A stretch of 52,569 nucleotides of DNA from Bacillota bacterium (GTDB taxonomy: Bacteria > Bacillota > Clostridia > Peptostreptococcales > Acidaminobacteraceae), in the NCBI GenBank assembly GCA_025210655.1, contig JAOARG010000064.1, forward strand, positions 1 to 52,569. Reading direction: 5' to 3'. Each line of letters begins with the position of its first letter. Positions within the stretch are counted from its first letter, which is position 1. This document shows, piece after piece, positions 15,731-25,270 of the stretch. A program made the position numbers and the translations under genes. The notes beneath the pieces are model-generated. The model had not been told where the DNA came from. It did no database searches and saw only the letters and a program-made list of their open reading frames with translations.

Positions 15731-15824
15731 TTTGATTTATTAAAAAATTAACAATTTTCTAAAAATTTGATATTTGAGATGTGATGTAGGGTAATAACTA
15801 TATGATATGAAAGGAGGAGTATTA

Positions 15825-16979
15825 TTGTTTGATATTACTCTAGGAATTATTACAAGAAATTTCTATACAATCGATCCAGTGGACAAGTTTTTAGATAATG
15901 CTGAGAAAAATGGCCACAAGGTTAATAACCTTGTTATAACATATTCCGAGGAATGTGATTTTGCACTTGTAAAAGAGCTTGATAAGAGGGTTAGAACTTT
16001 TGCTATAAAGACCAGTGATGATGATCTAAAACAGCAACTTATACACAGGGGAATGGATAAGGAAGATGTGGATACTCTTCTCAGATGTCCTATGTACAAG
16101 AATCAGAAAATTGTTCCATATGGAAAAAACAGAAATCATACTGTTATCCAAAGTATGCTTATTAATTCAGATGTTCTTTTTTTCGTAGATACTGATGTAT
16201 ATCCATGGGTTCTTGTTGAAAATGGAAAAAAGAACTTTAAGGAAATTGATTTCTTTGGAAGTCACATAAAGTATCTTTCGGACCCAGAAGTCAAAATATC
16301 TACCAGTGATTATTCAGGGTATTTTATTATTCCCCCAATGGATTTTGAAAAGATGGATAATTTCTTTTTTGGACTTCAAAAAGAGAATGTGTATGATTTT
16401 GTAAGGAATTATAGGGAGCATGACTGTCTGTTTTTTGATTCCTATGAAAACAGAAGGCCCTTTGAAACTAATAAAATTTTAGGTGGTAATTTAGGAATAA
16501 AGCTGGACGTGTTTAAGGAAATAGAGCCATTCTATTCTAATTGCTTTGATTTTGGGGACAATTGCTATCTTACAAGGGGTGAAGATACTGTATTGGGACT
16601 TAAAATACAATCCCATGAAAGATTTAAGGCTATGGATATAGATATGAGAATATTCCATAATACATTTGGAAATTATCCGGACATTCCAGATATAAGGGGA
16701 AATGAAGCTATTGTTAATAGATTTTATTTTGCATGTGTGGGATGGCTTGGCAGAAACCCTTTCCTTAACTGGATAAAGGGAGAAGATTTGAAGATGCTGG
16801 AGGAATACCAGTATGAAAATCTTTTGAAATCAAGTTTTGAGGCATCAAGATACTTCAACGATGATAGATTCCTTGACTTACCAGAGATACTTAGACATAC
16901 ATATGATAATGTTGGAGTTATGATTAGAGATTATTACAAATTTAAGGAGAGTTGGTTCAAATTAATGAATAAACTTTAG
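15825..16979 (+). CDS. GT-A-fold glycosyltransferase (family 2-like)
   Basis: A 384-residue protein predicted to transfer a sugar from a nucleotide donor. The metal-binding DxD motif is D122-T-D124 in FFVDTDVYP. A later GGNLGIKLDVFKEI and TRGEDTVLGLKIQ correspond to the acceptor-side and catalytic ED region of GT-A enzymes. There is no membrane helix. The open frame starts at ATG 15807, but AAGGAGGAG lies within it, so TTG 15825 is the likely start. It is the first gene of an operon of three glycosyltransferases and galU, with 14-bp spacing to the next. The product is inferred to be a cell-surface or cytoplasmic glycan; acceptor and linkage are unknown. Confidence 0.82.
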   Translation: MFDITLGIITRNFYTIDPVDKFLDNAEKNGHKVNNLVITYSEECDFALVKELDKRVRTFAIKTSDDDLKQQLIHRGMDKEDVDTLLRCPMYKNQKIVPYGKNRNHTVIQSMLINSDVLFFVDTDVYPWVLVENGKKNFKEIDFFGSHIKYLSDPEVKISTSDYSGYFIIPPMDFEKMDNFFFGLQKENVYDFVRNYREHDCLFFDSYENRRPFETNKILGGNLGIKLDVFKEIEPFYSNCFDFGDNCYLTRGEDTVLGLKIQSHERFKAMDIDMRIFHNTFGNYPDIPDIRGNEAIVNRFYFACVGWLGRNPFLNWIKGEDLKMLEEYQYENLLKSSFEASRYFNDDRFLDLPEILRHTYDNVGVMIRDYYKFKESWFKLMNKL

Positions 16980-16993
16980 AGGAGGATATTATT

Positions 16994-18190
16994 ATGAAAG
17001 TTTTGTTGGTAAATCATTTTCCACTTGAGGGTTCTGGTAGTGGTATTTATACTAAGAACTTGGCTTTAAGTCTTAATAAAGCTGGTCATGAAGTTAGTGT
17101 TATTTTTCCGGAGCATGAGAGATACACTATGGAAGGTATTAGAACTAAGGAAATAATATTTAATAGCGGTAGTAATGATGATTGGGTGGTGGATTTTAAT
17201 TTCCCATGTTTTACTACTCATCCAAAGAGTAATTATACATTTTACGAGATGGATCAAGGAAAACTAGATGATTATATGGAAGTTTTTGAAAAGGCCATGA
17301 AGGAAGAGATAGAGGCATTCAAACCTGATATAATCCATGCTCAACATATTTGGCTTGTACCATATATTGCTTCAAAGTTAGGTGTTCCATATGTTATTAC
17401 AGCCCATGGAACGGATCTTAAGGGTTATAAAAAGGATGCAAGATTTAAGAATTATACTCAGGAAGCAGTTGATAAATCCAATGGAATTATTACAATATCC
17501 AAGGATGTTGATAGTGAAGTAGAAAGAATATTTGGGGTGCCAAAAGAGAGGAGAGTACTTCTTCCAAATGGTTATGACAATAAGCTTTTTACTATAATGG
17601 AGGAGCTGGACAAAAAGGCTGTTCTTGATAAGTATGGTATAACAGAAGAGCATGAGTATATTGTAACCTTTGCAGGTAAACTTACTCATTTTAAAGGGGT
17701 AGATGTGCTCCTTAAGGCAGGTAAAATATATGAAAATCAGTTGGGTGAAAAGGTTGTTACTCTAATAGCTGGTAATGGTGAACTTTATGATGATTTACTA
17801 AGTCTCAAGAAACAACTTCAGCTTAAAAATGTTTTTATGCTGGGTCATGTTAATCAGAATGAATTAGCGGAGATTTATAATATATCAGATGTAAATATTG
17901 TTCCATCTAGAAATGAGCCATTCGGACTTGTTGCTTTAGAAGCAATGGGATGCGGAACCGTTGTTATTGGTACGGATCAAGGCGGTCTTCAAGATTTTAT
18001 AACTGAGGAAGTAGGGGGCCTTGTTCCTGTGGATGATGATTTGGCATTAGGAAGGAAGATAATTAGGGAACTTACCAGGGAAGATAAGGATGAAAGGGCT
18101 ATTAATGCATTTAATTATGTAAAAGATTATTTTTCTTGGGAAGAGTATATAGGCAGACTTGAAAAAATATATGGTGATGTTCTTTATTAA
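16994..18190 (+). CDS. GT4-family glycosyltransferase
   Basis: A 398-residue GT-B enzyme. The N-terminal NHFPLEGSGSGIYTKNLALSL has the glycine-rich loop of GT4 enzymes, and HAQHIW and AHGTDLKGY match the acceptor domain. The C-terminal domain has the E-x7-E nucleotide-sugar signature in EPFGLVALEAMGCG and GTDQGG. No transmembrane segment is seen. The ATG follows GAGGAGGATATT. It lies inside the glycosyltransferase-galU operon (14 bp after the first gene, 11 bp before the third). It probably uses UDP-glucose or a derivative made by the operon's own GalU; the acceptor is unknown. Confidence 0.9.
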   Translation: MKVLLVNHFPLEGSGSGIYTKNLALSLNKAGHEVSVIFPEHERYTMEGIRTKEIIFNSGSNDDWVVDFNFPCFTTHPKSNYTFYEMDQGKLDDYMEVFEKAMKEEIEAFKPDIIHAQHIWLVPYIASKLGVPYVITAHGTDLKGYKKDARFKNYTQEAVDKSNGIITISKDVDSEVERIFGVPKERRVLLPNGYDNKLFTIMEELDKKAVLDKYGITEEHEYIVTFAGKLTHFKGVDVLLKAGKIYENQLGEKVVTLIAGNGELYDDLLSLKKQLQLKNVFMLGHVNQNELAEIYNISDVNIVPSRNEPFGLVALEAMGCGTVVIGTDQGGLQDFITEEVGGLVPVDDDLALGRKIIRELTREDKDERAINAFNYVKDYFSWEEYIGRLEKIYGDVLY

Positions 18191-18201
18191 GGGGTGAATC
18201 T

Positions 18202-19941
18202 ATGCGTACAAGTATTGTAATTCCAACTTATTGGCAAAGAAATATCGGTGAAAAATGGCAAGAAGGGGATGCGGTTTACGATCATCCAACCTTTCTAAAT
18301 GGTGATGAAACACTTTCTAGGACATTGGAGAGTATGAAGGATCTTAACAATAAGGATTTCAATCTTATTCTTATTGTGTGTCCTACAGCGGATGAAATTG
18401 CTGAAGAGGCTGAAAAAAGGGTAAGAAAGATACTTGATGAAGCGGAGCTGGAAATGGATCAATATGTCTTTACAGTGGATACCCTTGAGAGGATCAAAGA
18501 GAGTTTGGTCAAGAACACCAGACTTATTGAAGAACTAGATCTATTAAATATAAAGGGATATTCAAATGTAAGAAACTTGTGCCTTTACTCAGCATTTTTA
18601 GTTGGAGCTGATGTGGCAATTCTTATTGATGATGATGAAATATTTGAAAATAATATGTTTGTAGATATGGCTAAGGAGCATATAGGAAAAAGAATATATG
18701 GTGATATTGTATATGGTGTTGCGGGATATTATCTGAATAAAAAAGATGAGTATTATGATGATGTAAATATGGTTCCTTGGATGACTTATTGGGATCGTTT
18801 TGGATCAAAGACCAAGGCATTTGATAAGATAATTTCTTGTGAGCCAAGGCTTAAAAGAACTCCTTTTGCTTTTGGTGGAGCAATGGTAATTCATAGAAAT
18901 CTTTTTAGTGTAGTGCCTTTTGACCCTAATATTACTAGGGGGGAGGATATAGACTATGTAATTAACTCCAAAATGTTTGGTTTTGATTTCTTCCTAGATA
19001 ACCGTTTGTCAATTAAACACCTTCCGCCTAAGAAGCATCATCCTATTTGGAAGAGATTGAGGGAAGATATATATAGATTTCTTTATGATCAGGCTAAAAT
19101 TAGAACCCAGTATGAAGTAAATAATATGCGTACGATAACTTCTAAGGATTTTGATCCATATCCTGGAGATTTCCTTAATGATGATCTTGAAGATAAGATT
19201 TTTAAGACTAATATTCTTTTAGCTATGGAATACTTGGCTATGGGTGATGTAGAAGGCTGTAGGGAATCGATTAAGAATATTTATCTTTCGAAATTTGATG
19301 CAATTCCTAGAAAAGATGTATTTACTGAGTATAGGGAGATTCAAAGATATTGGTCCTATCTTATAAAGGAAAGTAGGGGAATAAGATCCAAGCTTTATAA
19401 AATAGTTGAAGAGTATAATCATTATAGGGAGCATGATGAGTTTGAAGCTAAGCTAATTATGGATAAGAAGCATGTTAAGAAAGCTCTTAGGGAATACCCA
19501 GAGTTTTCAGAACTTGAAAATTCAGAAATAGAAATGCTTTCAAATATTGCTTATGTGCAAACCTACAAAAAAGATGATTTTATATTTGAGAAGGGACAAG
19601 AAAGCAAAGGTCTTTTAATCCTAATTAAAGGGGAAATAAAAATAGTTCAATTTGATGAAAATCATGAGGAACTGTTGATAAATGTGGTTAAAACTAATAA
19701 TATTATTGGTGAGGCTACACTTATTAACAGGTATCATTCAGTCAATGGTGCAGCCAAAGAACCTTGTGAAGTAATTATTGTTGAAAGGGAAGAACTGGAG
19801 AAGTTGATTGTAGAATGTCCATCCTTTGGAAATAAGCTTCTTAGAATGATGCTTTCTAAACTTTACAACAAACTATCTGATACGAATACTATTTATAAAA
19901 TGAATTTACAGCTTTCAGATGGATTAGAAAAACAGCAGTAA
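18202..19941 (+). CDS. Glycosyltransferase fused to a CRP-like cyclic-nucleotide-binding domain
   Basis: A 579-residue fusion. Residues 1-300 form a GT2-like catalytic domain: SIVIPTYW at the start, D143-D-D-E146 in the metal site, and ITRGEDIDYVI (244-254) on the acceptor side. Residues 300-430 are helical. Residues 436-560 resemble the beta-roll of CRP/PKA-type cNMP-binding domains (FIFEKGQESKG, ILIKGEIKIV, NIIGEATLINR). The phosphate-binding cassette keeps GEA (503-505), but the arginine that binds cAMP is replaced near V514-N515 (SVNGAA). No helix-turn-helix follows. I infer allosteric control by a ligand or a purely structural role. The fusion of these two domains is unusual. Confidence 0.85.
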   Translation: MRTSIVIPTYWQRNIGEKWQEGDAVYDHPTFLNGDETLSRTLESMKDLNNKDFNLILIVCPTADEIAEEAEKRVRKILDEAELEMDQYVFTVDTLERIKESLVKNTRLIEELDLLNIKGYSNVRNLCLYSAFLVGADVAILIDDDEIFENNMFVDMAKEHIGKRIYGDIVYGVAGYYLNKKDEYYDDVNMVPWMTYWDRFGSKTKAFDKIISCEPRLKRTPFAFGGAMVIHRNLFSVVPFDPNITRGEDIDYVINSKMFGFDFFLDNRLSIKHLPPKKHHPIWKRLREDIYRFLYDQAKIRTQYEVNNMRTITSKDFDPYPGDFLNDDLEDKIFKTNILLAMEYLAMGDVEGCRESIKNIYLSKFDAIPRKDVFTEYREIQRYWSYLIKESRGIRSKLYKIVEEYNHYREHDEFEAKLIMDKKHVKKALREYPEFSELENSEIEMLSNIAYVQTYKKDDFIFEKGQESKGLLILIKGEIKIVQFDENHEELLINVVKTNNIIGEATLINRYHSVNGAAKEPCEVIIVEREELEKLIVECPSFGNKLLRMMLSKLYNKLSDTNTIYKMNLQLSDGLEKQQ

Positions 19942-19982
19942 AAGTCAAATGAACTAGACTTAAATGTAGGAGGGTAAGTACA

Positions 19983-20846
19983 ATGAAAGTTAAAAAGGCG
20001 GTAATTCCGGCGGCGGGTTTTGGAACAAGACTTCTTCCATATACTAAGGCTCAGCCAAAGGAAATGGTATGTATATATAACAAGCCTTCTATTCAACATG
20101 TAGTTGAAGAGGCAGTAAATGCAGGTATCGAGGATATATTGATTATTATATCAAGAAATAAAAATTCTATCGAAGATCATTTTGACAGTGTTCCTGAGCT
20201 CGAAAAAGCATTAAAGGACAAGGGTAAGGATGATTATTTGAAAGAGGTTCAGGAGATTTCAAATCTTGGAAACATGCACTTTATAAGACAAAAAGAAGCA
20301 AAGGGACTTGGTCATGCAATCGGTATGGCAGAAGCATTTGTAGGTGATGAACCATTTGCAATACTTTTACCAGACGATATCATGTATTCAGAAGTTCCAG
20401 TAATAGGTCAACTTATGAAGGCATATGATGAGCATGGGAAATCTGTTTTAGGAGTACAGCCAGTAGAAAGGGAAGCTATCAGAAAATACGGTATTGCTGG
20501 GGGTAAGTCCCTTAGTGATAAGGATATTTCTGTAGAGGTAATGGTTGAAAAGCCAGAGCCGGAAGAAGCACCTTCTAATCTGGGCATATTAGGCAGATAT
20601 GTTCTTACTCCAAGTGTTTTTAAGTATATTAAAGAAACGAAGCCAGGTAAGGGCGGGGAAATCCAACTTACTGATGCTATTGAGCAGCAAATCCACAATG
20701 AAGGGGTTATTGCCCATAGTTTTGATGGAATCAGATATGACATTGGAAACAGACTTGGATATATGATAGCAAACCTTGACTATGCTTTAAGGGATGAAGA
20801 GGTTAAGGGAGATTTGCTAGAGTATATTAGAACTTTGAACTTATAA
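19983..20846 (+). CDS. galU: UTP-glucose-1-phosphate uridylyltransferase
   Basis: A 287-residue enzyme that makes UDP-glucose from UTP and glucose 1-phosphate. The N-terminal nucleotide-binding signature is AAGFGTRLLPYTKAQPKEM, and LLPDDIM, VEKPEPEEAPSN and GKGGEIQLTDAI are characteristic of the bacterial family. Length is normal. The ATG follows GGAGGGTAAGTACA. It is the last gene of the glycosyltransferase operon and supplies the probable sugar donor. A 20-bp perfect terminator stem follows at once. Confidence 0.95.
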   Translation: MKVKKAVIPAAGFGTRLLPYTKAQPKEMVCIYNKPSIQHVVEEAVNAGIEDILIIISRNKNSIEDHFDSVPELEKALKDKGKDDYLKEVQEISNLGNMHFIRQKEAKGLGHAIGMAEAFVGDEPFAILLPDDIMYSEVPVIGQLMKAYDEHGKSVLGVQPVEREAIRKYGIAGGKSLSDKDISVEVMVEKPEPEEAPSNLGILGRYVLTPSVFKYIKETKPGKGGEIQLTDAIEQQIHNEGVIAHSFDGIRYDIGNRLGYMIANLDYALRDEEVKGDLLEYIRTLNL

Positions 20847-20850
20847 AACA

Positions 20851-20894
20851 AAAAAACAAGATGTCTGACCGGCTGGTCAGACATCTTGTTTTTT
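20851..20894. terminator. Bidirectional terminator, 20-bp perfect stem
   Basis: Bases 20851-20870 pair perfectly with 20875-20894 around a GGCT loop, with A and T runs on the flanks. It serves galU on the plus strand and pepV on the minus strand, whose stop codon touches the stem. Confidence 0.93.
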
Positions 20895-22272
20895 ATTTTA
20901 TAAGTTCTAATAAAGCGTCATAATATATATCAGCAATCAAAGTAAGGTCATCAACAGAAATATACTCATCTTTCTGATGGGCAAGTTCTGGTGTTCCTGG
21001 TAGAAGTGGTCCAAATGCAACTGCTTTGTCAAATGCTCTTGCGTATGTTCCCCCACCTATGGTGAAAGGTTTTGAATCATCACCTGTGTGTTTTTTGTAT
21101 ACTGACATAAGTGTTTCAATTAGTGGATCGTCCTCTGGGATAAATTTCGGCTTAGCAGTACTTGTTGTTTCTACTTCAAGACCAAAGTGATTAAATTCAT
21201 CTGATATTTTTGAAATTACATCATCCATTGATAATGTAAGGGGTGATCTTATGTTTATTTTTACATTTCCTTTTTCATTATCAAGGTCTATAGTACCAAG
21301 ATTAAGAGTTAGTTGACCGTATTGGTCTTTTAGCTTTACTCCTAGGCTTTCACCGTCTGTTTCAGTACCTATAAAGTGGGATATATGCCTAATGAAGTTT
21401 GTTAAATCTCCTACCTGAAGGTCAATAAGGGATAGAAAACCTAGAAGATTTCCTATACTGTTTACACCTTCTTCCGGTGTAGAACCATGGGCAGATTTCC
21501 CGTATGAGTTAAGGGTTAATTTACCATCTTCATTTTCTATTAATTTGATGTCACTATTTTTTTCTGTATTATATGCTTGTAAAATATGATTGATTTCTAT
21601 ATTGCTAGAAATTATTGCTCTGCAAAAGTCAGGTACCATGTTGCTTCTTTCCCCGCCCTTAATACTGTGTACTTTGATTCCTTGGTCTGGTACAAAGTCA
21701 GTAAATGTATTTTTAATTGTAAGGTCAATAATTCCCTTTTCTCCATGAATTACAGGGAAGTCAGCATCTGGAACTATGGATACTGTAGGATGTTCTTCCA
21801 AACTTATATATTTATCTATTCCTGCCCATCCCGTTTCTTCATTTGTTCCAAATATTATTCTAATTCTTTTGTTTAAATTGGGCATATCATCATGGAGTTT
21901 TTTCATAGCAAATATAGATGAAATGGCAGGGCCTTTATTATCTATAGCACCTCGACCATAAAGCCTACCATCTTTAACTAATCCACCATAAGGATCAACT
22001 GACCAGTCTTTTCCTTCTGGAACAACGTCGAGGTGAACAAGGATTCCGATCATTTCTTCACCTTCACCTATTTCAGCGAATCCGTAATAGTTATCATGGT
22101 TTTTTGTCTTGAATCCAAGTTTGTCACATAAATCAAGACAGTAGTTAAGGGCCCTAGATACATCCTTTCCGAATGGATGACCTTCTTCGGCTAGACCCTC
22201 ATAACTTGGTATTTTTATTAGTTCAGAAGAACAGTTTATTATTTCATTTTTGTACTCAATTGATGGTTTCAT
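20893..22272 (-). CDS. pepV: Dipeptidase PepV (M20 family)
   Basis: A 459-residue zinc aminopeptidase of the PepV type, which hydrolyses dipeptides in the cytoplasm. Zinc ligands lie in VHLDVVP, GRGAIDNKGP and FGTNEETG (the EE holds the catalytic glutamate), PDADFP, and near the C-terminus GTPELAHQKDEY. A lid/dimerisation domain occupies about 180-380. The ATG follows AAAGGAG. It is convergent with galU and apparently monocistronic. A role in peptide use fits an amino-acid-fermenting anaerobe. Confidence 0.93.
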   Translation of the reverse strand: MKPSIEYKNEIINCSSELIKIPSYEGLAEEGHPFGKDVSRALNYCLDLCDKLGFKTKNHDNYYGFAEIGEGEEMIGILVHLDVVPEGKDWSVDPYGGLVKDGRLYGRGAIDNKGPAISSIFAMKKLHDDMPNLNKRIRIIFGTNEETGWAGIDKYISLEEHPTVSIVPDADFPVIHGEKGIIDLTIKNTFTDFVPDQGIKVHSIKGGERSNMVPDFCRAIISSNIEINHILQAYNTEKNSDIKLIENEDGKLTLNSYGKSAHGSTPEEGVNSIGNLLGFLSLIDLQVGDLTNFIRHISHFIGTETDGESLGVKLKDQYGQLTLNLGTIDLDNEKGNVKINIRSPLTLSMDDVISKISDEFNHFGLEVETTSTAKPKFIPEDDPLIETLMSVYKKHTGDDSKPFTIGGGTYARAFDKAVAFGPLLPGTPELAHQKDEYISVDDLTLIADIYYDALLELIK

Positions 22273-22319
22273 TTCCTATTGCTCCTTTCAAAGTATGTAT
22301 TAAGTAGATTATAACATAA

Positions 22320-22349
22320 GTAAAAAAGTTCCGGGGATAATCCCGGAAC
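22320..22349 (-). terminator. Terminator of the nqr operon
   Basis: On the minus strand, GTTCCGGG (22349-22342) pairs with CCCGGAAC (22335-22328), and six U residues follow. The stem is GC-rich for this genome. Confidence 0.88.
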
Positions 22350-22354
22350 AAAAG

Positions 22355-23455
22355 TTATTCAAACTTGTCGTAGAAGATAAGATCTTCAGATAATCCTTTA
22401 CTTAGCAACTTTTCTACTACAGAGTTAATCATCTTAGGATTTCCACATAAATAGGCTTCTTTGTCCAATCCATTTTCGATATATTTTTCGATAGTATCTG
22501 TTACCCTACCTAAGTCTCCTTCCCAGCTTGATGGATCCTTGCATCTAGAAAGGGAGCAAATAAACTGGAAGTTAGGAAGTTTTTCTTTATACATTTCAAT
22601 TTTATCAAGTAGGAAAAGTTCATCCCTTGTTCTAGCACTGAAGAAAAACTTAACAGGCCTATCTATTTTTTCATTTACCATATGATCTAGTATTGATAGT
22701 ATCGGAGCCATTCCTGTTCCGATAGCGACCATTATCATTTCATTAGTTCCATCATGATAATAGAAATCTCCAAAGGGTCCTATGATTGTAAGTTTGTCAT
22801 CAGTTTTTAAATAGTTGTGGATATAGGTAGTACAAACTCCATTTTCAACATAACCTATTAATAGTTCAATAGAGTTTTTAATATGGGGGGAAGAAGCTAT
22901 AGAATAGGCCCTGTATACTTCTTCTTTGTTTCCCTTATATTTTGGAGTAAGTATTTGTACATATTGTCCAGGACTAAAACTTATTTCATCATCCTTTGCA
23001 AAGCCCAGTCTTAGATGTTTTATAGTGCTAGTTACATCAGCCATCATGTCTACAGAGACATTGAACTGTTTAACACTTAAGAGTTCCTTAGGTATTTCTA
23101 TTTTTAGGTCTTCTTTTACTTTCAATTGGCAAGAAAGTCTTATTCCCTCTTTTTCTTCATCTGGACTAACATAACCTTTTTCAGTAGCTAAGATATTTCC
23201 ACCGCCTTCAAGGACCTTGACTTTACAATAGCCACAGGAGCCTTTACCACCGCATGCCGATGGGATAAAGACTTCATTTTCTATAAGTGAGGACAGTAGA
23301 GTTTCTCCACCTGTAACGATAAGATCTTTTTCATCATTTATAGTTACGGTTTTTTCACCGTAATTTGCAATAGTTTTATTTGCTATTGAAAGAAGAAGTG
23401 CCAAAAATGAGGCAATTAATGAAATTGTAATTGTTGTTAGGAATACTGTATTCAT
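22355..23455 (-). CDS. nqrF: Na+-NQR subunit F (NADH-oxidising flavoprotein)
   Basis: A 366-residue peripheral membrane flavoprotein. It has an N-terminal transmembrane helix (about 2-24), a 2Fe-2S domain with CGGKGSCGYC and LSCQL, an FAD domain with RAYSIASSP, and an NADH-binding domain with GTGMAPILS and YLCGNP. It takes electrons from NADH and passes them to the membrane subunits. The frame begins further upstream, but AAAGGAGATG places the start at ATG 23455. It is the last gene of the operon. All cofactor motifs look intact. Confidence 0.93.
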   Translation of the reverse strand: MNTVFLTTITISLIASFLALLLSIANKTIANYGEKTVTINDEKDLIVTGGETLLSSLIENEVFIPSACGGKGSCGYCKVKVLEGGGNILATEKGYVSPDEEKEGIRLSCQLKVKEDLKIEIPKELLSVKQFNVSVDMMADVTSTIKHLRLGFAKDDEISFSPGQYVQILTPKYKGNKEEVYRAYSIASSPHIKNSIELLIGYVENGVCTTYIHNYLKTDDKLTIIGPFGDFYYHDGTNEMIMVAIGTGMAPILSILDHMVNEKIDRPVKFFFSARTRDELFLLDKIEMYKEKLPNFQFICSLSRCKDPSSWEGDLGRVTDTIEKYIENGLDKEAYLCGNPKMINSVVEKLLSKGLSEDLIFYDKFE

Positions 23456-23468
23456 AAATTCATCTCCT

Positions 23469-24059
23469 TTACTGAATTTGAACAATCCCTGAAAAACCTA
23501 GGAAGGCTAGGGCAATAAGGCCAGTTATTATCAAGGTGATTCCAGGTCCTTCAAGACCTTTAGGAAGTGGATTGTTTTTAATTCTTTTTCTTATTCCAGC
23601 CATTGTTACTATTGCTAGGGTCCATCCGATACCACTACCTACTCCAAAAGCAAGGGATTGATAGAGATTGTATTCCCTAATAACCATAAATAGGGATACC
23701 CCCAGTATTGCACAGTTTACTGTAATTAAAGGAAGGAATATTCCAAGTGCGTAGTATAGTGTTTGAAAGTATCTATCAATAATCATTTCAATAAGTTGAA
23801 CAAATGCGGCGATTATTATAATGAATACAATATATCTAAGGTATTCTAAATTAAGGGGTTTTAAAATTTCATGATACACGAAATAATTAAGTAGTGTAGT
23901 AAAGGTAAGTACAAATGTAACTGCTTGACCTAGACTCCAAGATGTTTTTATTTCGTTTGAAATTGCTATAAATGAACACATTCCAAGAAAGTTGGAAAGA
24001 ATCATGTTGTTTGTAAATATAGCTGCAAAGAATATTACAAAAGGACTTATTTCAATCAT
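23469..24059 (-). CDS. nqrE: Na+-NQR subunit E
   Basis: A 196-residue integral membrane protein of six helices. TNNMILSNFLGMC near the start and VNCAILG in the middle carry the paired cysteines that in NqrE/NqrD and RnfA/RnfE hold a membrane-embedded iron centre. The sequence is nearer to NqrE than to RnfA, and the gene order B-C-D-E-F agrees. Its ATG overlaps the nqrD stop (ATGA). Confidence 0.93.
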   Translation of the reverse strand: MIEISPFVIFFAAIFTNNMILSNFLGMCSFIAISNEIKTSWSLGQAVTFVLTFTTLLNYFVYHEILKPLNLEYLRYIVFIIIIAAFVQLIEMIIDRYFQTLYYALGIFLPLITVNCAILGVSLFMVIREYNLYQSLAFGVGSGIGWTLAIVTMAGIRKRIKNNPLPKGLEGPGITLIITGLIALAFLGFSGIVQIQ

Positions 24060-24673
24060 ACTTTCTCACCTTCCTCTTCTTTTGAGTTGAAAACATTTCT
24101 GGAGATCCATATTACGATACCTAGCATGAAAAATGCACCAGGAGGCATAATCATAAGGGTCCAGTTCACCCAGTTTTCCCCCATTACTTGGATTCCGAAT
24201 ATAGAGCCAAAACCTAGTAATTCTCTGACAAAAGCTATTAGTAATAGGACCATTCCGTATCCCATTCCACTTGCTATTCCGTCGATGAATGCATAGTGGG
24301 GAGGATTGTTTTGAGCATAAGATTCACATCTTCCCATTATTATGCAGTTGGTTATAATAAGTCCAATATATGGTCCTAAGGCTTTTGACATTTCGGGATA
24401 GTATGCCTTTAAGAATATATCGATAATAATTACATAGAAGGATATTATAAGTGTTTGAACCATCATCCTTATGTGCTTTGGAGTGAAATTTCTTATTAGA
24501 GATACAGTTAATTCTGAAAAACCTGTAACAAACATAAGACCAAGCCCCATAACTAAGGAGTTCATCATTAAATTTGTAACGGCTAAGGCAGAACATATTC
24601 CTAGTATCTGTCTAAAAACTGGATTATCTTCAAATAGCCCTGATTTAAAAATATTCTTAACTCGACCTGTCAA
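24056..24673 (-). CDS. nqrD: Na+-NQR subunit D
   Basis: A 205-residue membrane protein, paralogous to NqrE, with six helices. LGICSALAVTNLM and ITNCIIMGRCE provide the conserved cysteines. The start is a TTG directly after the nqrC stop codon, with GGAGGTGG at the right distance. It is translationally coupled to its neighbours on both sides. Confidence 0.92.
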   Translation of the reverse strand: MTGRVKNIFKSGLFEDNPVFRQILGICSALAVTNLMMNSLVMGLGLMFVTGFSELTVSLIRNFTPKHIRMMVQTLIISFYVIIIDIFLKAYYPEMSKALGPYIGLIITNCIIMGRCESYAQNNPPHYAFIDGIASGMGYGMVLLLIAFVRELLGFGSIFGIQVMGENWVNWTLMIMPPGAFFMLGIVIWISRNVFNSKEEEGEKV

Positions 24674-25270
24674 TTATTCCACCTCCAGTATTTGTCTGAT
24701 GTTTATAATCTCTTGGTTAATTATTTTCTTCACAGATTCTGAAGTAAGGGTTGCTCCGGCTATGGAGTCTACATTTCCGTCAGAGGATGGTTTATATGAA
24801 ATGTAATCCCCACTAGGATTTAGTTTTACTTTTCTAAACTGATCTTTATACCAAAGTTCATCGATACGACCACCTAGTCCCGGGGTTTCGCTATGACTTA
24901 AAACATTGAGGCCTACCACTTCATCTAAATTTTTATCAAGAACAAGAAAAATTGATATGGAGCCCCAAAGGCCAGGACCTACACTTGTAACACCGTAGGA
25001 TTTTATTTCACCATTTTCTTTCATAAGAAATATGATGGAATCTCCAATGACTTTTTCTTCTATATTTTTGGAAAAGGTTTCTTGAGGATCTTCTGTATCA
25101 TTTATTTTGATATCAAATGCGTAAAGCATTTTTTCTTTAATTTCAAGATCTTCTATTCTTTTTATTCGGTCATATGTCAGTTCATTTATTGTTGCAAGTG
25201 ATAATGTTAAAAGGAATGTAATTGTGAACATGAAAACAACTGGATATATAATTCTTTTTTTTCTAGGCAT
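24674..25270 (-). CDS. nqrC: Na+-NQR subunit C (covalent FMN)
   Basis: A 198-residue protein with one N-terminal transmembrane helix (about 7-28) and an extracytoplasmic FMN-binding domain. The flavinylation motif is DSIAGATLTS near residue 170, where FMN would be joined to the second threonine of the SGATxT-type motif. The flavin is normally attached by ApbE; no apbE gene is seen in this window. It overlaps nqrB by eight bases. Confidence 0.92.
   Translation of the reverse strand: MPRKKRIIYPVVFMFTITFLLTLSLATINELTYDRIKRIEDLEIKEKMLYAFDIKINDTEDPQETFSKNIEEKVIGDSIIFLMKENGEIKSYGVTSVGPGLWGSISIFLVLDKNLDEVVGLNVLSHSETPGLGGRIDELWYKDQFRKVKLNPSGDYISYKPSSDGNVDSIAGATLTSESVKKIINQEIINIRQILEVE

Noticed and set aside
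17378..17689. 103-residue minus-strand frame inside the GT4 gene
   Set aside because: Antisense to a well-supported glycosyltransferase with no ribosome-binding site or motif.
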